Below, in pieces: positions 43,989 through 54,579 of a DNA stretch of 64,000 bases. Under the pieces are notes generated by a model that saw only the letters and a list, made by a program, of their open reading frames with translations, was not told where the DNA came from and searched no databases. The stretch comes from Azolla caroliniana (lineage: Eukaryota; Polypodiophyta). The translations under genes were made by a program, and so were the position numbers. Each line of letters begins with the position of its first letter. Position 1 is the stretch's first letter. The stretch covers positions 13,268,001-13,332,000 of the forward strand of contig JBHGNT010000005.1 in assembly GCA_043228905.1 (NCBI GenBank), in the 5' to 3' direction.

Positions 43989-46616
43989 CTACTGCCTTGC
44001 TTGGTCGTTCGGGATTGTTCTCCCCCTCAAGTTTGGCACGTCGAGGTGAAGCAAACCGAGCGCACTTGAGAATTGCCGCAACTTGTCCAGACCAAGAGGC
44101 TTGGTGAAGATGTCGGCATTCTGCCGATCCGTCGGAACGTACTGAAGTTCGACTTCTCCAGAAAGGACACGCTCACAGACAAAATGGTAGTGCACCTCAA
44201 TGTGCTTGGTTCATGCGTGGAAAACGGGGTTTTTCGCGAGCTGGATGTTGCTGAGGTTGTCGCAGTAGATCGTCGTCGGATCTGACACTTCCTCTTGCAA
44301 GTCCTTAAGTAGCCGCTTCAACCATATGGCTTCGCATGTCGCGACAGCCGCTCCTCGGTACTCCGCTTCGGTGCTCGACAGTGCAACTATCGGCTGCTTC
44401 TTACTGCTCCACGCGATTGCGGCACTCCCGAGGGAGAACGCGTATCCAGACGTGGATCGGCGATCGGCGATCGGCGGCGTTGCCAGCCCAATCAGCATCG
44501 GTGTAGCCGACTAACTGCGCGGCTGCACCGGTCCGATATAGCAATCCCCGGTCCTTAGTGCCATTGACATACTGAAGTATGCGTTGCGCACACTGAAGGT
44601 GCTCCTCGGTAGGTCGCGCCATGAACTGACTGATCACTCCGACCGGATAACTGAGGTCGGGTCGGGTGATGGTCAAGTATATGAGGCTTCCGACAATTTG
44701 TCGGAACCTCGTCGGGTCGCATACCTTTCCCGTATCGGGACGAAGCTTGACGGTTCTGTCCAGAGGAGTCGAGACGGACTTACAGTCGGCCATCCCGAAT
44801 TTGAAGAGCATACTCAGCACGTAATGACGTTGGCTGATCAGTATGCCTTCGGGGGTACGGATCACTTTGATCCCGAGGAAGTAATGAAGGTCCCCTAGAT
44901 CCTTCATGTCGAACGATGCCGCAAGCTGGAGCTTCACGCGGTCGATTTCACCTAGGTCGGCGCCGGTGATGACCAAGTCATCAACATATAGTAAAATACT
45001 AACCGGTCCGACTCGACCTTTCCGGATGAACAAGGAAGAGTCCGATTTTGACGTGACGAAGCCCATCCGACGCAGTTTTTGCGTGATCTTCGCGTTCCAG
45101 GCACGCGGGGCTTGCTTCAGTCCGTAAAGGGACTTCTTCAGTTGGCATACTGCCGAGGAGTTCCTTCTAGAGTGAAATCCGGGGGGCTCTACCATGTACA
45201 CCTGTTCCTCAAGGTCACCTTGCAGGAACGCATTCTTTACATCCATCTGATGTAAGTGCCACCCCTTCACCGCAGCTACTGCGAGAAAAACACGGACGGT
45301 CAACATTTTCACGACCGGCGCAAACGTCTCATCGTAGTCAATGCCGTGTTTCTGCGCGTAGCCCTTTGCCACTAGCCGAGCCTTGTACCAGTTGACTGAG
45401 CCATCGGTGTTGTACTTGACCTTGTACACCCACCTACATCCGATTGGCTTCACACCCTTCAATGCGTCAACTAGATCCCAGGTTTCGTTTTCCACCAATG
45501 CGTGCATCTCTTCCTCCATCGCGGCACGCCAATTCGAGTCTTTAGCCGCTTCTGCGTAGCTCTCCGGCTCTCGCACTTCCGCTACACGGGTCATGTACGC
45601 ATAATGATGCGCCATGTACTCGTTGTATCCGAACCGCAAAACAGGATTAGTCTGGCGGGTAGATCGGCGTAATCTCACATTAGCCGATGTCGAGGCCTTC
45701 TCGGTCGACGCGGACTTCACCTTTAAAGACCTGTCACCGGTTCCCTCGGAGTCGGACTCGCGTCGGTCTGACTCGTTCCTATCCGTGCCGGAATCCGACA
45801 CCTTCTTCTTCCCTTTCTCTTTGCGCGTAAGCCGTCTCCTCGGCTTCCTGCGCGGGGAATGCATGGCCGAGTCTCCACTACTCGCCGGCTCTTCATCAGA
45901 CAGATCGTACTGACTCAATCGTCCAATCGGTCCAGTTAAACGGAGTGAAATCGGACTCTCTTCGCGGGTCTCGATTTTGGGCTCATCCGGAGGCATCTCG
46001 GCCTCGCTGACCTCATCGTCAGAACTCGGATTGGAGTCGGGGGCTGGTACCAGGACGCGGACTCGTCAAACACAACGTCATGGCAAACACGTGCTTGTTT
46101 GGTGCGAGGGTTATAGCACTTATAACCCTTCTGCTCGTCCAAGTAACCGACCAAGATGCATTTCTCAGCTTTTGCGTCCAGCTTCCTCCTTTTCTCCTTC
46201 GGTACATGCACATACGCAATGCTACAGAACACCCTCAAGTGTCGCAAGTTCCGCTTCGTTCCGAAATATAGCTCGTGCGCCGACATTTTGTCTCCGATCC
46301 GGTTCTGGATGTATACCGCGGTCCTTACCGCCTCGGCCCAGTAGAACTTGGGCAAGCTCTTTTCCTCCAGCATTGCTCGTGCCGCTTCCACAACTCACCG
46401 ATTCTTCCTCTCGGCCACGCCATTCTGCTCTGACGTGTATCTACAACTGAATTCGCGCCGAATTCCCATTTGTTGTAGATAACTGTTGAATTGACCAGGA
46501 AAGTACTCTTTCCCGCCATCCGACTGCAGGCACTTGATCTTTCATCCCGTTTCTGTTTTCACGAACCCTTTGAGGTCTCGGAAACAGTCGAAGACTTCGC
46601 TCTTCCTCTCAATGAG
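43989..46616 (-). pseudogene. Element N integrase end, RT and RNase H
   Basis: From 46616: integrase with LQQMGIRREFSCRYT and SEQNGVAERK (catalytic Glu), then the tail AYVHVPKEKRRKLD. Frameshift near 46040. The frame 45996-44401 is open for 531 codons: acidic/Ser linker, RT with [51 protein letters not shown] and FRQIVGSLIYLTITRPDLSY, all catalytic residues present. A small duplication of CGATCGG near 44460 shifts RNase H into 44498-43989 ([11 protein letters not shown]). An Arg codon became TGA in [12 protein letters not shown]. Confidence 0.9.
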
Positions 46617-46624
46617 TGTCATGA

Positions 46625-46690
46625 TATGGCAAGACTCGAACCCATGACCTTATGCTACATGGGTCGAGCTCTTACCATTAGACTATGAAT
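46625..46690 (-). other. tRNA-like block, antisense, in LTR of O
   Basis: On the minus strand an A box TAGTCTAATGG (46685-46675) and a B box GTTCGAGTC (46641-46633) fit both consensus motifs exactly, with starts 44 bases apart as in tRNAs. AAGGTC precedes the T arm as in a tRNA variable loop. Stems are incomplete. Also present in the 3' LTR at 51846-51898. Confidence 0.68.
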
Positions 46691-46799
46691 TGTAATTTGT
46701 AGAATATTATTTTCATTTATGCTTTATCATAGAAAATTGATGTATATTCCAGATCTCTTTGGAACATTCTAGAAGCTTCAGGATTATTCCTAAAAACAC

Positions 46800-46845
46800 T
46801 ATAAAAGGAGGCACAAGGCATTGTTTTGAACCAAATTGGTTCAAC
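46800..46845 (+). promoter_or_regulatory. TATA box and predicted RNA 5' end of O
   Basis: TATAAAAG at 46800. The stem-loop TTGAACC-AAATT-GGTTCAA follows. AAATTGGTTCAA (46833-46844) begins 33 bases from the TATA start and pairs with 47043-47054 (11 Watson-Crick pairs and one G-U). Confidence 0.65.
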
Positions 46846-47040
46846 ACCAGTCTTAAGCCTCTTAGCCGATTTGTACTTATCTTTCATATAATATAAGAGC
46901 TGTTGTCATCATCCTATCTCTCTCTCTCCTCTTCTCACTTCCTCTCTCTCGGGAATCTTACGCAGTCCCGTCCTCTTAGTACTAATAGTACTACTCTTCT
47001 TAGTACTAATTCCATCTCTGCTTTAGTACTATTCCTGACA

Positions 47041-47057
47041 GTTTGAACCGATTTTCC
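47041..47057 (+). other. Self-priming site of O
   Basis: GTTTGAACCGATTTTCC directly after the LTR, no TGG start. The first ten bases are identical to the site in M. Confidence 0.65.
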
Positions 47058-47114
47058 TCTTTCCTCCAGCCTACTTGTCATTCTCCCTCATCCTCCTTCC
47101 CTTTTCCCTCTACT

Positions 47115-48272
47115 ATGGCTACTGTTAGCGCCCAAGAATATCAATCCGTTTTCTCTGAGTTACAGTGCCTAAAAGAAAAGTTTGTTGCCCTGGAACAAGA
47201 AAACCAACGGCTGATATGGGATCTGCAACAAATCGCTCTAGAAAAGCAACAAACACAGCAACAACATGGGGAGTTAGCGTTACGGGTGCAACAACTCGAA
47301 GCGGCATTGCAACAACAAGGATCAAGTCCCCAAGGATTTCATAAAGAGCCGAAGATTGGACTTCTTGTGAAATTTGATGGAACGCGATCGCAATTTAGGG
47401 GATTCCTTAATCAGGTACGATTAGTCCTCCAAATGCATCCTTCCCGATACCCCACTGATGCATCCCGAGTCGGCTTAATAGGCACGTTGCTTAGCGGCTC
47501 AGCCTTAGCATGGTTCACTCCGCTTCTAGAAAAACAATCGCCCTTGCTTAATAACTTTGAAGATTTTATTAGTGAGTTCAAAGCCTGCTTTGGAGACACC
47601 AACAACATCAGGACGGCGATCAACAAGATCCGGCGATTGCGTCAAGGCGATCGTCCAGCCTCTGCCTACGCGGCAGATTTCCGCCTACTCGCTTCCGACA
47701 TACCCTAGGATGATCAAGCACTAATGGAGCAGTTTCGCTATGGCCTGCGAAATGATGTCAAAGATCTACTTCTAACCTTCCCCGAAGAACCAAAGTCTCT
47801 TACGGAGGCAATCAGTCGAGCGGTCCGATGTGACAACCGCCTCTTCGAACGGTGTTTGGAACGTCAATTACAGATACCACGCGCTAGGCCGGAGCCCACT
47901 TACGCCGCAGTCACGGCTAGACCGTTTGCACGAGACATACCTCAAGCAAATACTTCGACACCGATGGAGATCGATACTATGCATCGACGTGGCCCGTTAT
48001 CGGAAGAAGAAAATCAACGACGACGTGCAAATCGATTATGTCTTTATTGCGGTGGACCAGGGCATATTGCAATCAATTGTCCCCATAGGCCAAGAAGACA
48101 GGTAAATCAAATTGTAGCCTGTACTAAACCCGAGTCAATTCTTCCCTTATGAGTGTCTGATAGTATTAATAGTACTAATAGAGTGTTTGATAGTATTCAT
48201 AGTACTAATAGCCCAAGTATCTCAAATAAATTTGAAATCCTTAGTCAATTAGATGAAGAGTTAAACGATTGA
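47115..48272 (+). pseudogene. Chromovirus O gag
   Basis: Start MATVSAQEY at 47115 chosen because it aligns with METISKQEY of M. Coiled coil (FVALEQENQRLIWDLQQ), gag domain (FDGTRSQFRGFLNQVRL, AWFTPLLEK), then TAG at 47706 where M has a Trp codon (DIPWDE). Zinc knuckle CLYCGGPGHIAINC near 48032-48075. Another stop at 48150 is followed by a stretch with repeated AGTACTAAT words, then ILSQLDEELND and the natural stop TGA at 48270. Confidence 0.88.
48260..48266 (+). other. Candidate -1 frameshift heptamer in O
   Basis: G TTA AAC in the gag frame, then GAT TGA. The -1 frame gives RLSPAKIGAVW, matching M. Confidence 0.6.
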
Positions 48273-51200
48273 GTCCAGCCAAAATAGGAGCTGTTTGGTT
48301 GGACAGCAGCCCTAGATCTGTACAGCCCATTAGTGGTTCCATTCCTTCCAAGCAAGTTAGCAATGTGTTCCTAGCCCAAGTCATTGTTAGTACTAAAAGT
48401 ACTCCCCCAGTACCCATCCTAGCACTTTTAGATTCCGGAGCTAATTCCTGTTTCATGGATCAAAATTTTGCCCAAGCTTCTCAGATATCCTTAAGAAAAC
48501 TTCCTTGTCCCGCATCTGTAGTAGTCATTGATGGTCGTCCCATTGCTTCCGGGAATATTGTAGAAGAATCAGAACCCATTCAAGTTGTCCTAGGTAGTTT
48601 TGTGTGTGTAATATCATTTAATATAATTAGTAGTCCAGAGCATCCCATTGTCCTAGGATTACCTTGGTTTGAATTACATAATCCAGCCATAGATTGGAGA
48701 ACAAGAGAAGTTTGATATCGACCACCCCAAGAGTCAACTCACCAAGTTTCGACCATTTCACTCCATCAACTACGCGAAGAAGGACCCAAGGAGGCAATGT
48801 TCCTATTTGCAATATCAGTACATCCTTCCAACACTATTAAGAAGGACTCCTCAGTACAACTTCCAGCAAAATATCATCCTTATGCTGATGTATTTGACAA
48901 GGTAAAAGCCGGTACCCTTCCTCATCACCATCCCTATGACTGTCCCATCGATTTACAACCAAGAACCGAGCCACCATGGGGACCAATTTACAACTTGTCA
49001 CCCACCGAGTTAGAAGTCCTTCGAGCCTACATAGAGGAGAACTTGGCAAGCGGGTTCATCTGTCATTCGAAATCTCCGGCCGGTGCACCCATCTTCTTTG
49101 TCAAAAAGAAAGATGGCTCACTTCTTCTTGTCGTTGATTACCGCAGATTGAATAAAGTCACCATCTAGAATAGGTATGCACTTCCTCTTATATCAAGTCT
49201 TTTAGAGCGAGTTAATGGTGCCAAGTTTTTTACTAAAATCGACCTACGAGGAGCGTATAACCTCGTGCGGATCCGACCGGGAGATGAGTGGAAGACCGCC
49301 TTTCGCACGCGGTATGGGCATTTCGAGTATACTGTTATGCCATTTGGCCTAATTAATGCACCCGCAGTCTTCCAACACATGGCAAATGATATATTCAGAG
49401 ACCTCTTGGATATTTGTTTGATCATTTATCTGGATGATCTATTGATTTATTCGAAGACCCAGGAAGAGCATGATTCTCATGTACTATTAGTACTAAAGCG
49501 ACTCCGCGAGAATGGTCTTTATGCCAAGCTAGAAAAATGTAGCTTTGACTGCAAGCAAGTGGAATTTCTAGGCTACGTCATCTCCTCAAAGGGCATCGCC
49601 ATGGATCCAGCTAAAATCCAAATTGTACTAGAGTGGCAAATTCCACGGTCAGTACGAGATGTACAATGTTTTCTAGGTTTTGCTAACTTCTACCGTAAGT
49701 TTATACAGGATTACTCGAAGATTATTTTACCTCTCACACAACTTACGAAGAAGGGCCAAGCATTTCTTTGGTCCATAGAAGCAGATATGGCTTTTCGGCA
49801 TCTTAAGAAAGCCTTTACATCACCACCGATTCTAGCTTATGTGGATACAAGCAAACCATTCATCATGGAGGCCGACGCATCAGATTTCGCCCTCGGTAGC
49901 ATCCTTTCTCAACAAGGCGATAAAGAAGAGTTGCATCCGGTGGCTTTCCATTCGCGCAAATTCGACGTCGTAGAAATCAACTACGAAATACATGACAAGG
50001 AGTTATTAGCCATCGTGGATTCATTTGTACAATGGCGGCATTTCTTAGAGGGCTCTCCACATCAGGTCATTGTTTTTAGCGATCATAAAAATCTTCCTTA
50101 TTTTCAGAACGCTCGTGTACTAAATCGACGGCAAGCTCAGTGGGCGCAATTCCTCACGCGTTTCGACTTCAAAATCATATATCGACCGGGGAAGTAGCAA
50201 GGAAAAGCATATGCACTATCACGGCGTTCATATCTTGCACCTCGTCCTGGTGACACAACATTTGATAATCAAAAGCAAGTAATCTTGGGACCAACACGAT
50301 TGCACACGACGCAGATTTTTCACACCCCGATGGATTCACGGATTATCGATGACATACGTGCAACCTTGAAGACGGATAGTTTTGCTCAAGACATCCTTGC
50401 GCACATTGATACTTCTCGGGCATCCTGTTCTCAGTCTCAACAACCAGGTATTGACTACTGACAATTCGAATATCATGATGGTTTGTTATTCTTTAAAAAG
50501 TGCATATATGTCCCCGATTGCTCCTGTCGCCTTCAAATCGTCCAACTTTGTCACGACACCCATACGGCGGGACATTTCGGTAGTACTAAGACGTTGGAGC
50601 TAGTGCAACAATCTTTTTGGTGGCCCCACATGCGCCGTTTTGTCGACGACTACGTTCGGACCTGTGATGCTTGCTGCCGAGCAAAGATGCCACGACACCA
50701 TCCATATGGCTTGTTGGATTCCTTACCGATTCCAAGTAAGCCGTGGCAGTCTATTTGTCTTGATTTTATCACAGATTTGCCGCTCTCGAAGGGGTTCGAT
50801 GCTATCCTAACCGTCGTCGATCGATATACGAAGATGGCACATTTTGTGCCGTGTACTAAAGCCATCACTAGCGAGGAAACCGCCGCTCTTGTTATGTGTG
50901 AGGTATTTCGGCATCATGGCCTCCCAGACAGTATTATCAGTGACCGAGGCCCGCAATTTGTCTCCAAATTTTGGCAGCATCTCTTCAAGATGCTCAAGGT
51001 CTCCTGCAACCTCTCCTCCGGCTACCATCCTTAGACCGACGGGCAGGCGGAACGAACAAACCAAACGGTAGAGCAATATCTCCAGTGTTTCCTCAGTTAT
51101 CAACAGGACGATTGGGCCGAGATTCTCCATTTTGCGGAGTTTGCGTATAATAATGCTATTCACTCCTCGACTCGGGTCTCCCCATTTTTCGCTTATACCG

Positions 51201-51818
51201 GTTTCCATCCTCGCTGGTCAGTGATCGACACTCCGGAGCTACCTACCAACCCTCATGCCGAGGATCATTTGGAGAGGCTACGCAAGATCCAGATGGATCT
51301 CTCTACTCACCTTCGTCATGCCCAACACACACAAAAGACTTATGTGGATCGTCATCGGAGATCGAGTATGGCTCTTACGTCATCACATCAAGACTACTCG
51401 ACCGTGCGACAAGTTGGATTATCGACGACTCGGTCCCTTCCGTATTACAGGTAAGATTAATGATGTCACCTTCCGCCTTGATCTCCCTCCGCAGCTTCAG
51501 ATACATCCGGTTTTCCATTGTTCTCTTCTTGAACCTTATAAAGCAAACACCATTCCCGATCGTGTGACACCACCGCCACCCCCACTGGAGTTGGACGCCG
51601 GCCCGGAGTATGCAGTTGCTGCCATCCTCGATTCCAAACTTGTTCGCAACAAACTTTATTACTTGGTCGATTGGCTCGGTTATAGTCCGAGCGAATGTAC
51701 TTGGGAACCCGTCGAGCATGTTGCCAATGCACAGGATCTTCTTGCTGATTTCCACCGAAAGTATCCGGACAAACCCGGTCCGCAATTAGCGCCAACTCGT
51801 TCCACTCGTCGTCTTTAA
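48266..51818 (+). pseudogene. Chromovirus O pol: PR-RT-RH-INT-chromodomain
   Basis: Protease ALLDSGANSCFMD (intact DSG). TGA at 48714. [23 protein letters not shown] at 49166, IDLRGAYNLVRI and LIIYLDDLLIYS. RNase H: LAYVDTSKPFIMEADASDF, complete. TAG at 50195 (Gln in M) and TGA at 50459. Integrase: LCHDTHTAGHFG...CDACC, CLDFITDLP, ISDRGPQFVSKF and TDGQAERTNQ; Gln to TAG just before it at 51032. A frameshift near 51360 with a small deletion precedes the tail. Chromodomain YLVDWLGYSPSECTWEP near 51660-51710; ends at the polypurine tract. Confidence 0.92.
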
Positions 51819-51829
51819 AGGGGAGATAG

Positions 51830-52229
51830 TGTCATGATATAGCAAGACTCGAACCCATGACCTTATGCTACATGGGTCGAGCTCTTACCATTAGACTATG
51901 AATTGTAATTTGTAGAATATTATTTTCATTTATGCTTTATCATAGAAAATTGATGTATATTCCAGATCTCTCTGGAACACTCTAGAAGCTTCAGGATTAT
52001 TCCTAAAAACACTATAAAAGGAGGCACAAGGCATTGTTTTGAACCAAATTGGTTCAACACCAGTCTTAAGCCTCTTAGCCGATTTGTACTTATCTTTCAT
52101 ATAATATAAGAGTTGCTGTCATCATCCTATCTCTCTCTCTCCTCTTCTCACTTCCTCTCTCTCGGGAATCTTACGCAGTCCCGTCCTCTTAGTACTAATT
52201 CCATCTCTGCTTTAGTACTATTCCTGACA
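51830..52229 (+). repeat. 3' LTR of chromovirus O
   Basis: 400 bp partner of 46617-47040, after AAAGGGGAGATAG. Confidence 0.96.
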
Positions 52230-52234
52230 ATGAG

Positions 52235-52940
52235 GTAGATCCACGGGTGCCGCGTGTGGTCGTCGATGAAGGAGACGAAATATCGGCTCCCGCCAAGACT
52301 AACGTTTTGTGTCGGCCCCCATACATCGGAGTGTATAAGGTCGAGCTTATTCCAACTCCGGTTTCGCTCGTTGGGGAAAGGAAGTCGGTGTTGCTTCTCA
52401 AGTTGGCGGGCTTCACAAATTTGTGCCTTTCGGCCACTAAATTTGGGCAATTCGAACACTACCTATTTCGATTGTAGATCTTGAAGCCGCTGGTAGTTGA
52501 CGTGGCCTATCCGCTTGTGCCACAAGTCGATGTCCGACTCGGATTTTTGTCCCTTCGTGAACACTGCGGTGCCACCGTCAGTGGAATCAAGGATGAACAT
52601 CCTCCCGTCTCTGCGCCCTTGCGCAATTACACGGCCTTCTTCCTCAATGAAGCACCCGAGGTGTGTAAACCGAACCTCCATCCCTTGGTCGACGATCTGT
52701 CCGACCGAGACCAAGTTCTTCGTGATTGTCGGAACGTGCAGCACGTTCATGAGTTTCCCTTTCTGCCCGACATGGCTAAGGGGAACTTCTCCAACATTCG
52801 CGATCGGATGTGGAGTGTCGTCTCTAGTTGCGACTACTCCAGGTTGTATCGGTTTTCAAGGTACGAGAACCACTCCTTATGGCTCGTCATGTGGTTTGAC
52901 GCGCCGGAGTCTACGTACCACACCTCATCCGATCTCGGGG
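52235..52940 (-). pseudogene. Element N protease and integrase start
   Basis: Protease WYVDSGASNHMTSHKEW (about 52870-52925, intact). DVLHVP/LVSVGQIVDQG region, then DLWHKRIGHVNYQRLQDL and CEARQLEKQHRLPFP (one zinc Cys has become Arg). Core HSDVWGPTQNVSLGG and SFIDDHTRHPWIYLI, where O inserted; the reading resumes at 46616 with ERKSEVFDCFRDL. Confidence 0.88.
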
Positions 52941-52973
52941 TGGTCCGTTTCATTGAGTTTGCTTCGTGTCTCG

Positions 52974-53924
52974 TCACGAAGGCAGACCCTTCTCCGGCTC
53001 TCCCAGAGTCTTCGGCGTAGTGCGATCGTTGTCAATTTCCCTTGTTGGTATGTCCGGAGCCGTTTCCGGAACCTGTTCCCTCCGAATCGGCGTACTTCTT
53101 CCAGCACTCACTTTCCCTGTGGCCCCACAGTACCAGCACTCCGCGATGACCTTCCCTTGCCGGTTCTCATCGCTTTGACTCCCCCTGTTTCCGGAGGGTC
53201 CGGAGTTGCTGTCGGCATCACTTCGGTGCCTTCTTCCTTGATCTCGTCGGCCGCCTCGATTGCACGCGGACTCGCATCTTCCTCCACGTCCATGGGGCCT
53301 ATCTCCCTTCGTGTACAACATTCTGTTGTCGGTGTGCGTGCTTGTAGACGCACCCGCGTGGTTCTCCTCTATCAGGAGCATTGACTCTAAGTCGAAAAAG
53401 GATGGCGTATTCTCCTGGGTACACACAGCCGTTCGGAACGCTCCGAACTTCGACGCCAAACCTCCGAGACAGATCTGGACCATCTCGCTCTCCTCGATGT
53501 TCACCTCTATGGAGGCGAGGGAGTCGCAGATATCCTTGATCTTCGAGGTATAGTCCGCCACCGACAAGTCGCATTGTCGTAGGTTGCTCAACTCCTGTCG
53601 GAGCTGAAGCTTCCTGGCTATGGTGCTTGCGGCGAAAATCTTCTTCGGATTTTCCCACGCACCCTTCGGCGTCTTTGCATCCCGACCATAGCTCAATAGT
53701 TGTTCGCCCACACACGACGCGAAGCAGTATAATACCCTGCTCGCCGATTGCTCCCACGACGGGAAGTCTCTGTGTGTCGATTCGGGTGCCGCGTCATTAG
53801 CTCCTTCGACATAGCTCCAGTAGCCATGCCCGAGCAGGTACTGGTGCATCTTGTAGGACCAAGACGCGTAGTTGGTTCTGTCGAACTTCTCTATTGGAAG
53901 CGAGCTCGCCATGCCTCTATCCAT
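52974..53924 (-). pseudogene. Element N gag
   Basis: Open for 316 codons from MDRGMASSLPIEKFDRTNY at 53924, about 57 bp after the PBS. UBN2 gag features: YASWSYKMHQYLLGHGYW, ARKLQLRQELSNLRQ, VADYTSKIKDICDSLASI. At the zinc knuckle the text reads CWYCG then shifts: about seven bases present in L are missing, so the second half of the knuckle is out of frame. Capsid part intact, nucleocapsid broken. Confidence 0.88.
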
Positions 53925-53996
53925 CGTTCTTCTTGTTCTTCTTCGTCAAGCTGTGTCGGCTACAGAGAGGTTCTCAACCCTCGCGCTCTGATACCA

Positions 53997-54451
53997 TGTA
54001 AAAAGTAACGTGCGGAAGCAAGTATGAAGACCGAACAGAAGGAAGAAAAACCCAGGTTTAATGGAGAGCTTGAGCTCACGCAGTATACACGGGAGAGACA
54101 GAGAGAGTGAGAGAGGAAAACACAAGAGGTATATTCAAAAAATACACATTCTCTATTCACCACACTCTATACATATGTGTGTTAAATGAACACTTTTATA
54201 CAAGTCCTAGAAGGACTGACCGAAGTACTGACAATACTTCAATGCTCATTAAGAGCTCCTACACTAACTCCCAAATATATTCCTCACGGAATATCTTTCC
54301 TAACGGCCTCCCGGTTTACGCACCGATCCGGCCCTACCTACGCACCGGTCTGCATACCGGTTTACGCATTCGGCCTAACCGATTGGTCCCAACCGATCCG
54401 GTCCTCGGCTTCTTCAGCCGATCCGGCCGATGTTGAGCTTGTCTCTCAACA
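53997..54451 (-). repeat. 5' LTR of copia N, with PBS alongside
   Basis: 455 bp; PBS complement at 53984-53996 (TGGTATCAGAGCG). Confidence 0.95.
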
Positions 54452-54574
54452 ACCTTGTAATCTCGGTTTCTGGTAATAGAAATTCTTGTATTTTTGTCTT
54501 GTAAACATCTTCTCGTTTGTTATTATTTTCTTTTCTTCCAAATCGACCTTGTCTTCGAAACTTGGGTCGCGACA
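54452..54574 (+). repeat. 3' LTR of M, second part
   Basis: Begins with the duplicated ACCTT, ends GGGTCGCGACA, then the target duplication AGGAA. Confidence 0.95.
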
Positions 54575-54579
54575 AGGAA

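Larger units (their letters stand above)
46617..47040 (+). repeat. 5' LTR of chromovirus O
   Basis: TGTCATGATATGGC to CCTGACA. The 3' part is CT-rich with several AGTACTA words, which explain the 24-bp length difference to the 3' LTR. Confidence 0.96.
46617..52229 (+). mobile_element. Chromovirus (gypsy) O, complete ends
   Basis: 5613 bp, LTRs 46617-47040 (424 bp) and 51830-52229 (400 bp), target duplication ATGAG (46612-46616, 52230-52234). The LTRs differ by about five substitutions and one 24-bp indel among AGTACTA repeats, so it is young. Sister family of M with the same layout. Inserted in the integrase gene of copia N. Coding has about seven breaks. Confidence 0.97.
43037..54451 (-). 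mobile_element. Copia element N, split by chromovirus O
   Basis: Minus-strand copia with LTRs 43037-43490 and 53997-54451 (454 and 455 bp, about 19 differences). Target duplication ACCTT on both sides (43032-43036, 54452-54456). Net length about 5.8 kb without O. It is the best preserved member of the A/F/L family here, and the gag, integrase, RT and RNase H order is complete. Frameshifts occur in gag, at the integrase-RT linker and in RNase H. Confidence 0.96.
37583..54574 (+). mobile_element. Chromovirus (gypsy) M, 3' LTR split by copia N
   Basis: Ty3/gypsy with C-terminal chromodomain. 5' LTR 37583-37997, internal region to 42785, 3' LTR 42786-43036 continued at 54452-54574. Target duplication AGGAA (37578-37582 and 54575-54579). 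Without N it is about 5.6 kb. Its LTRs carry an antisense tRNA-like block, and priming appears to use the element's own RNA 5' end. LTRs differ at about 11 sites plus a 46-bp indel. Gag and pol each have a few breaks. Confidence 0.95.

Noticed and set aside
46625-46690. Functional tRNA gene
   Set aside because: A and B boxes are good, but acceptor and anticodon stems do not pair well. The copy lies in both LTRs, so I call it tRNA-like only.
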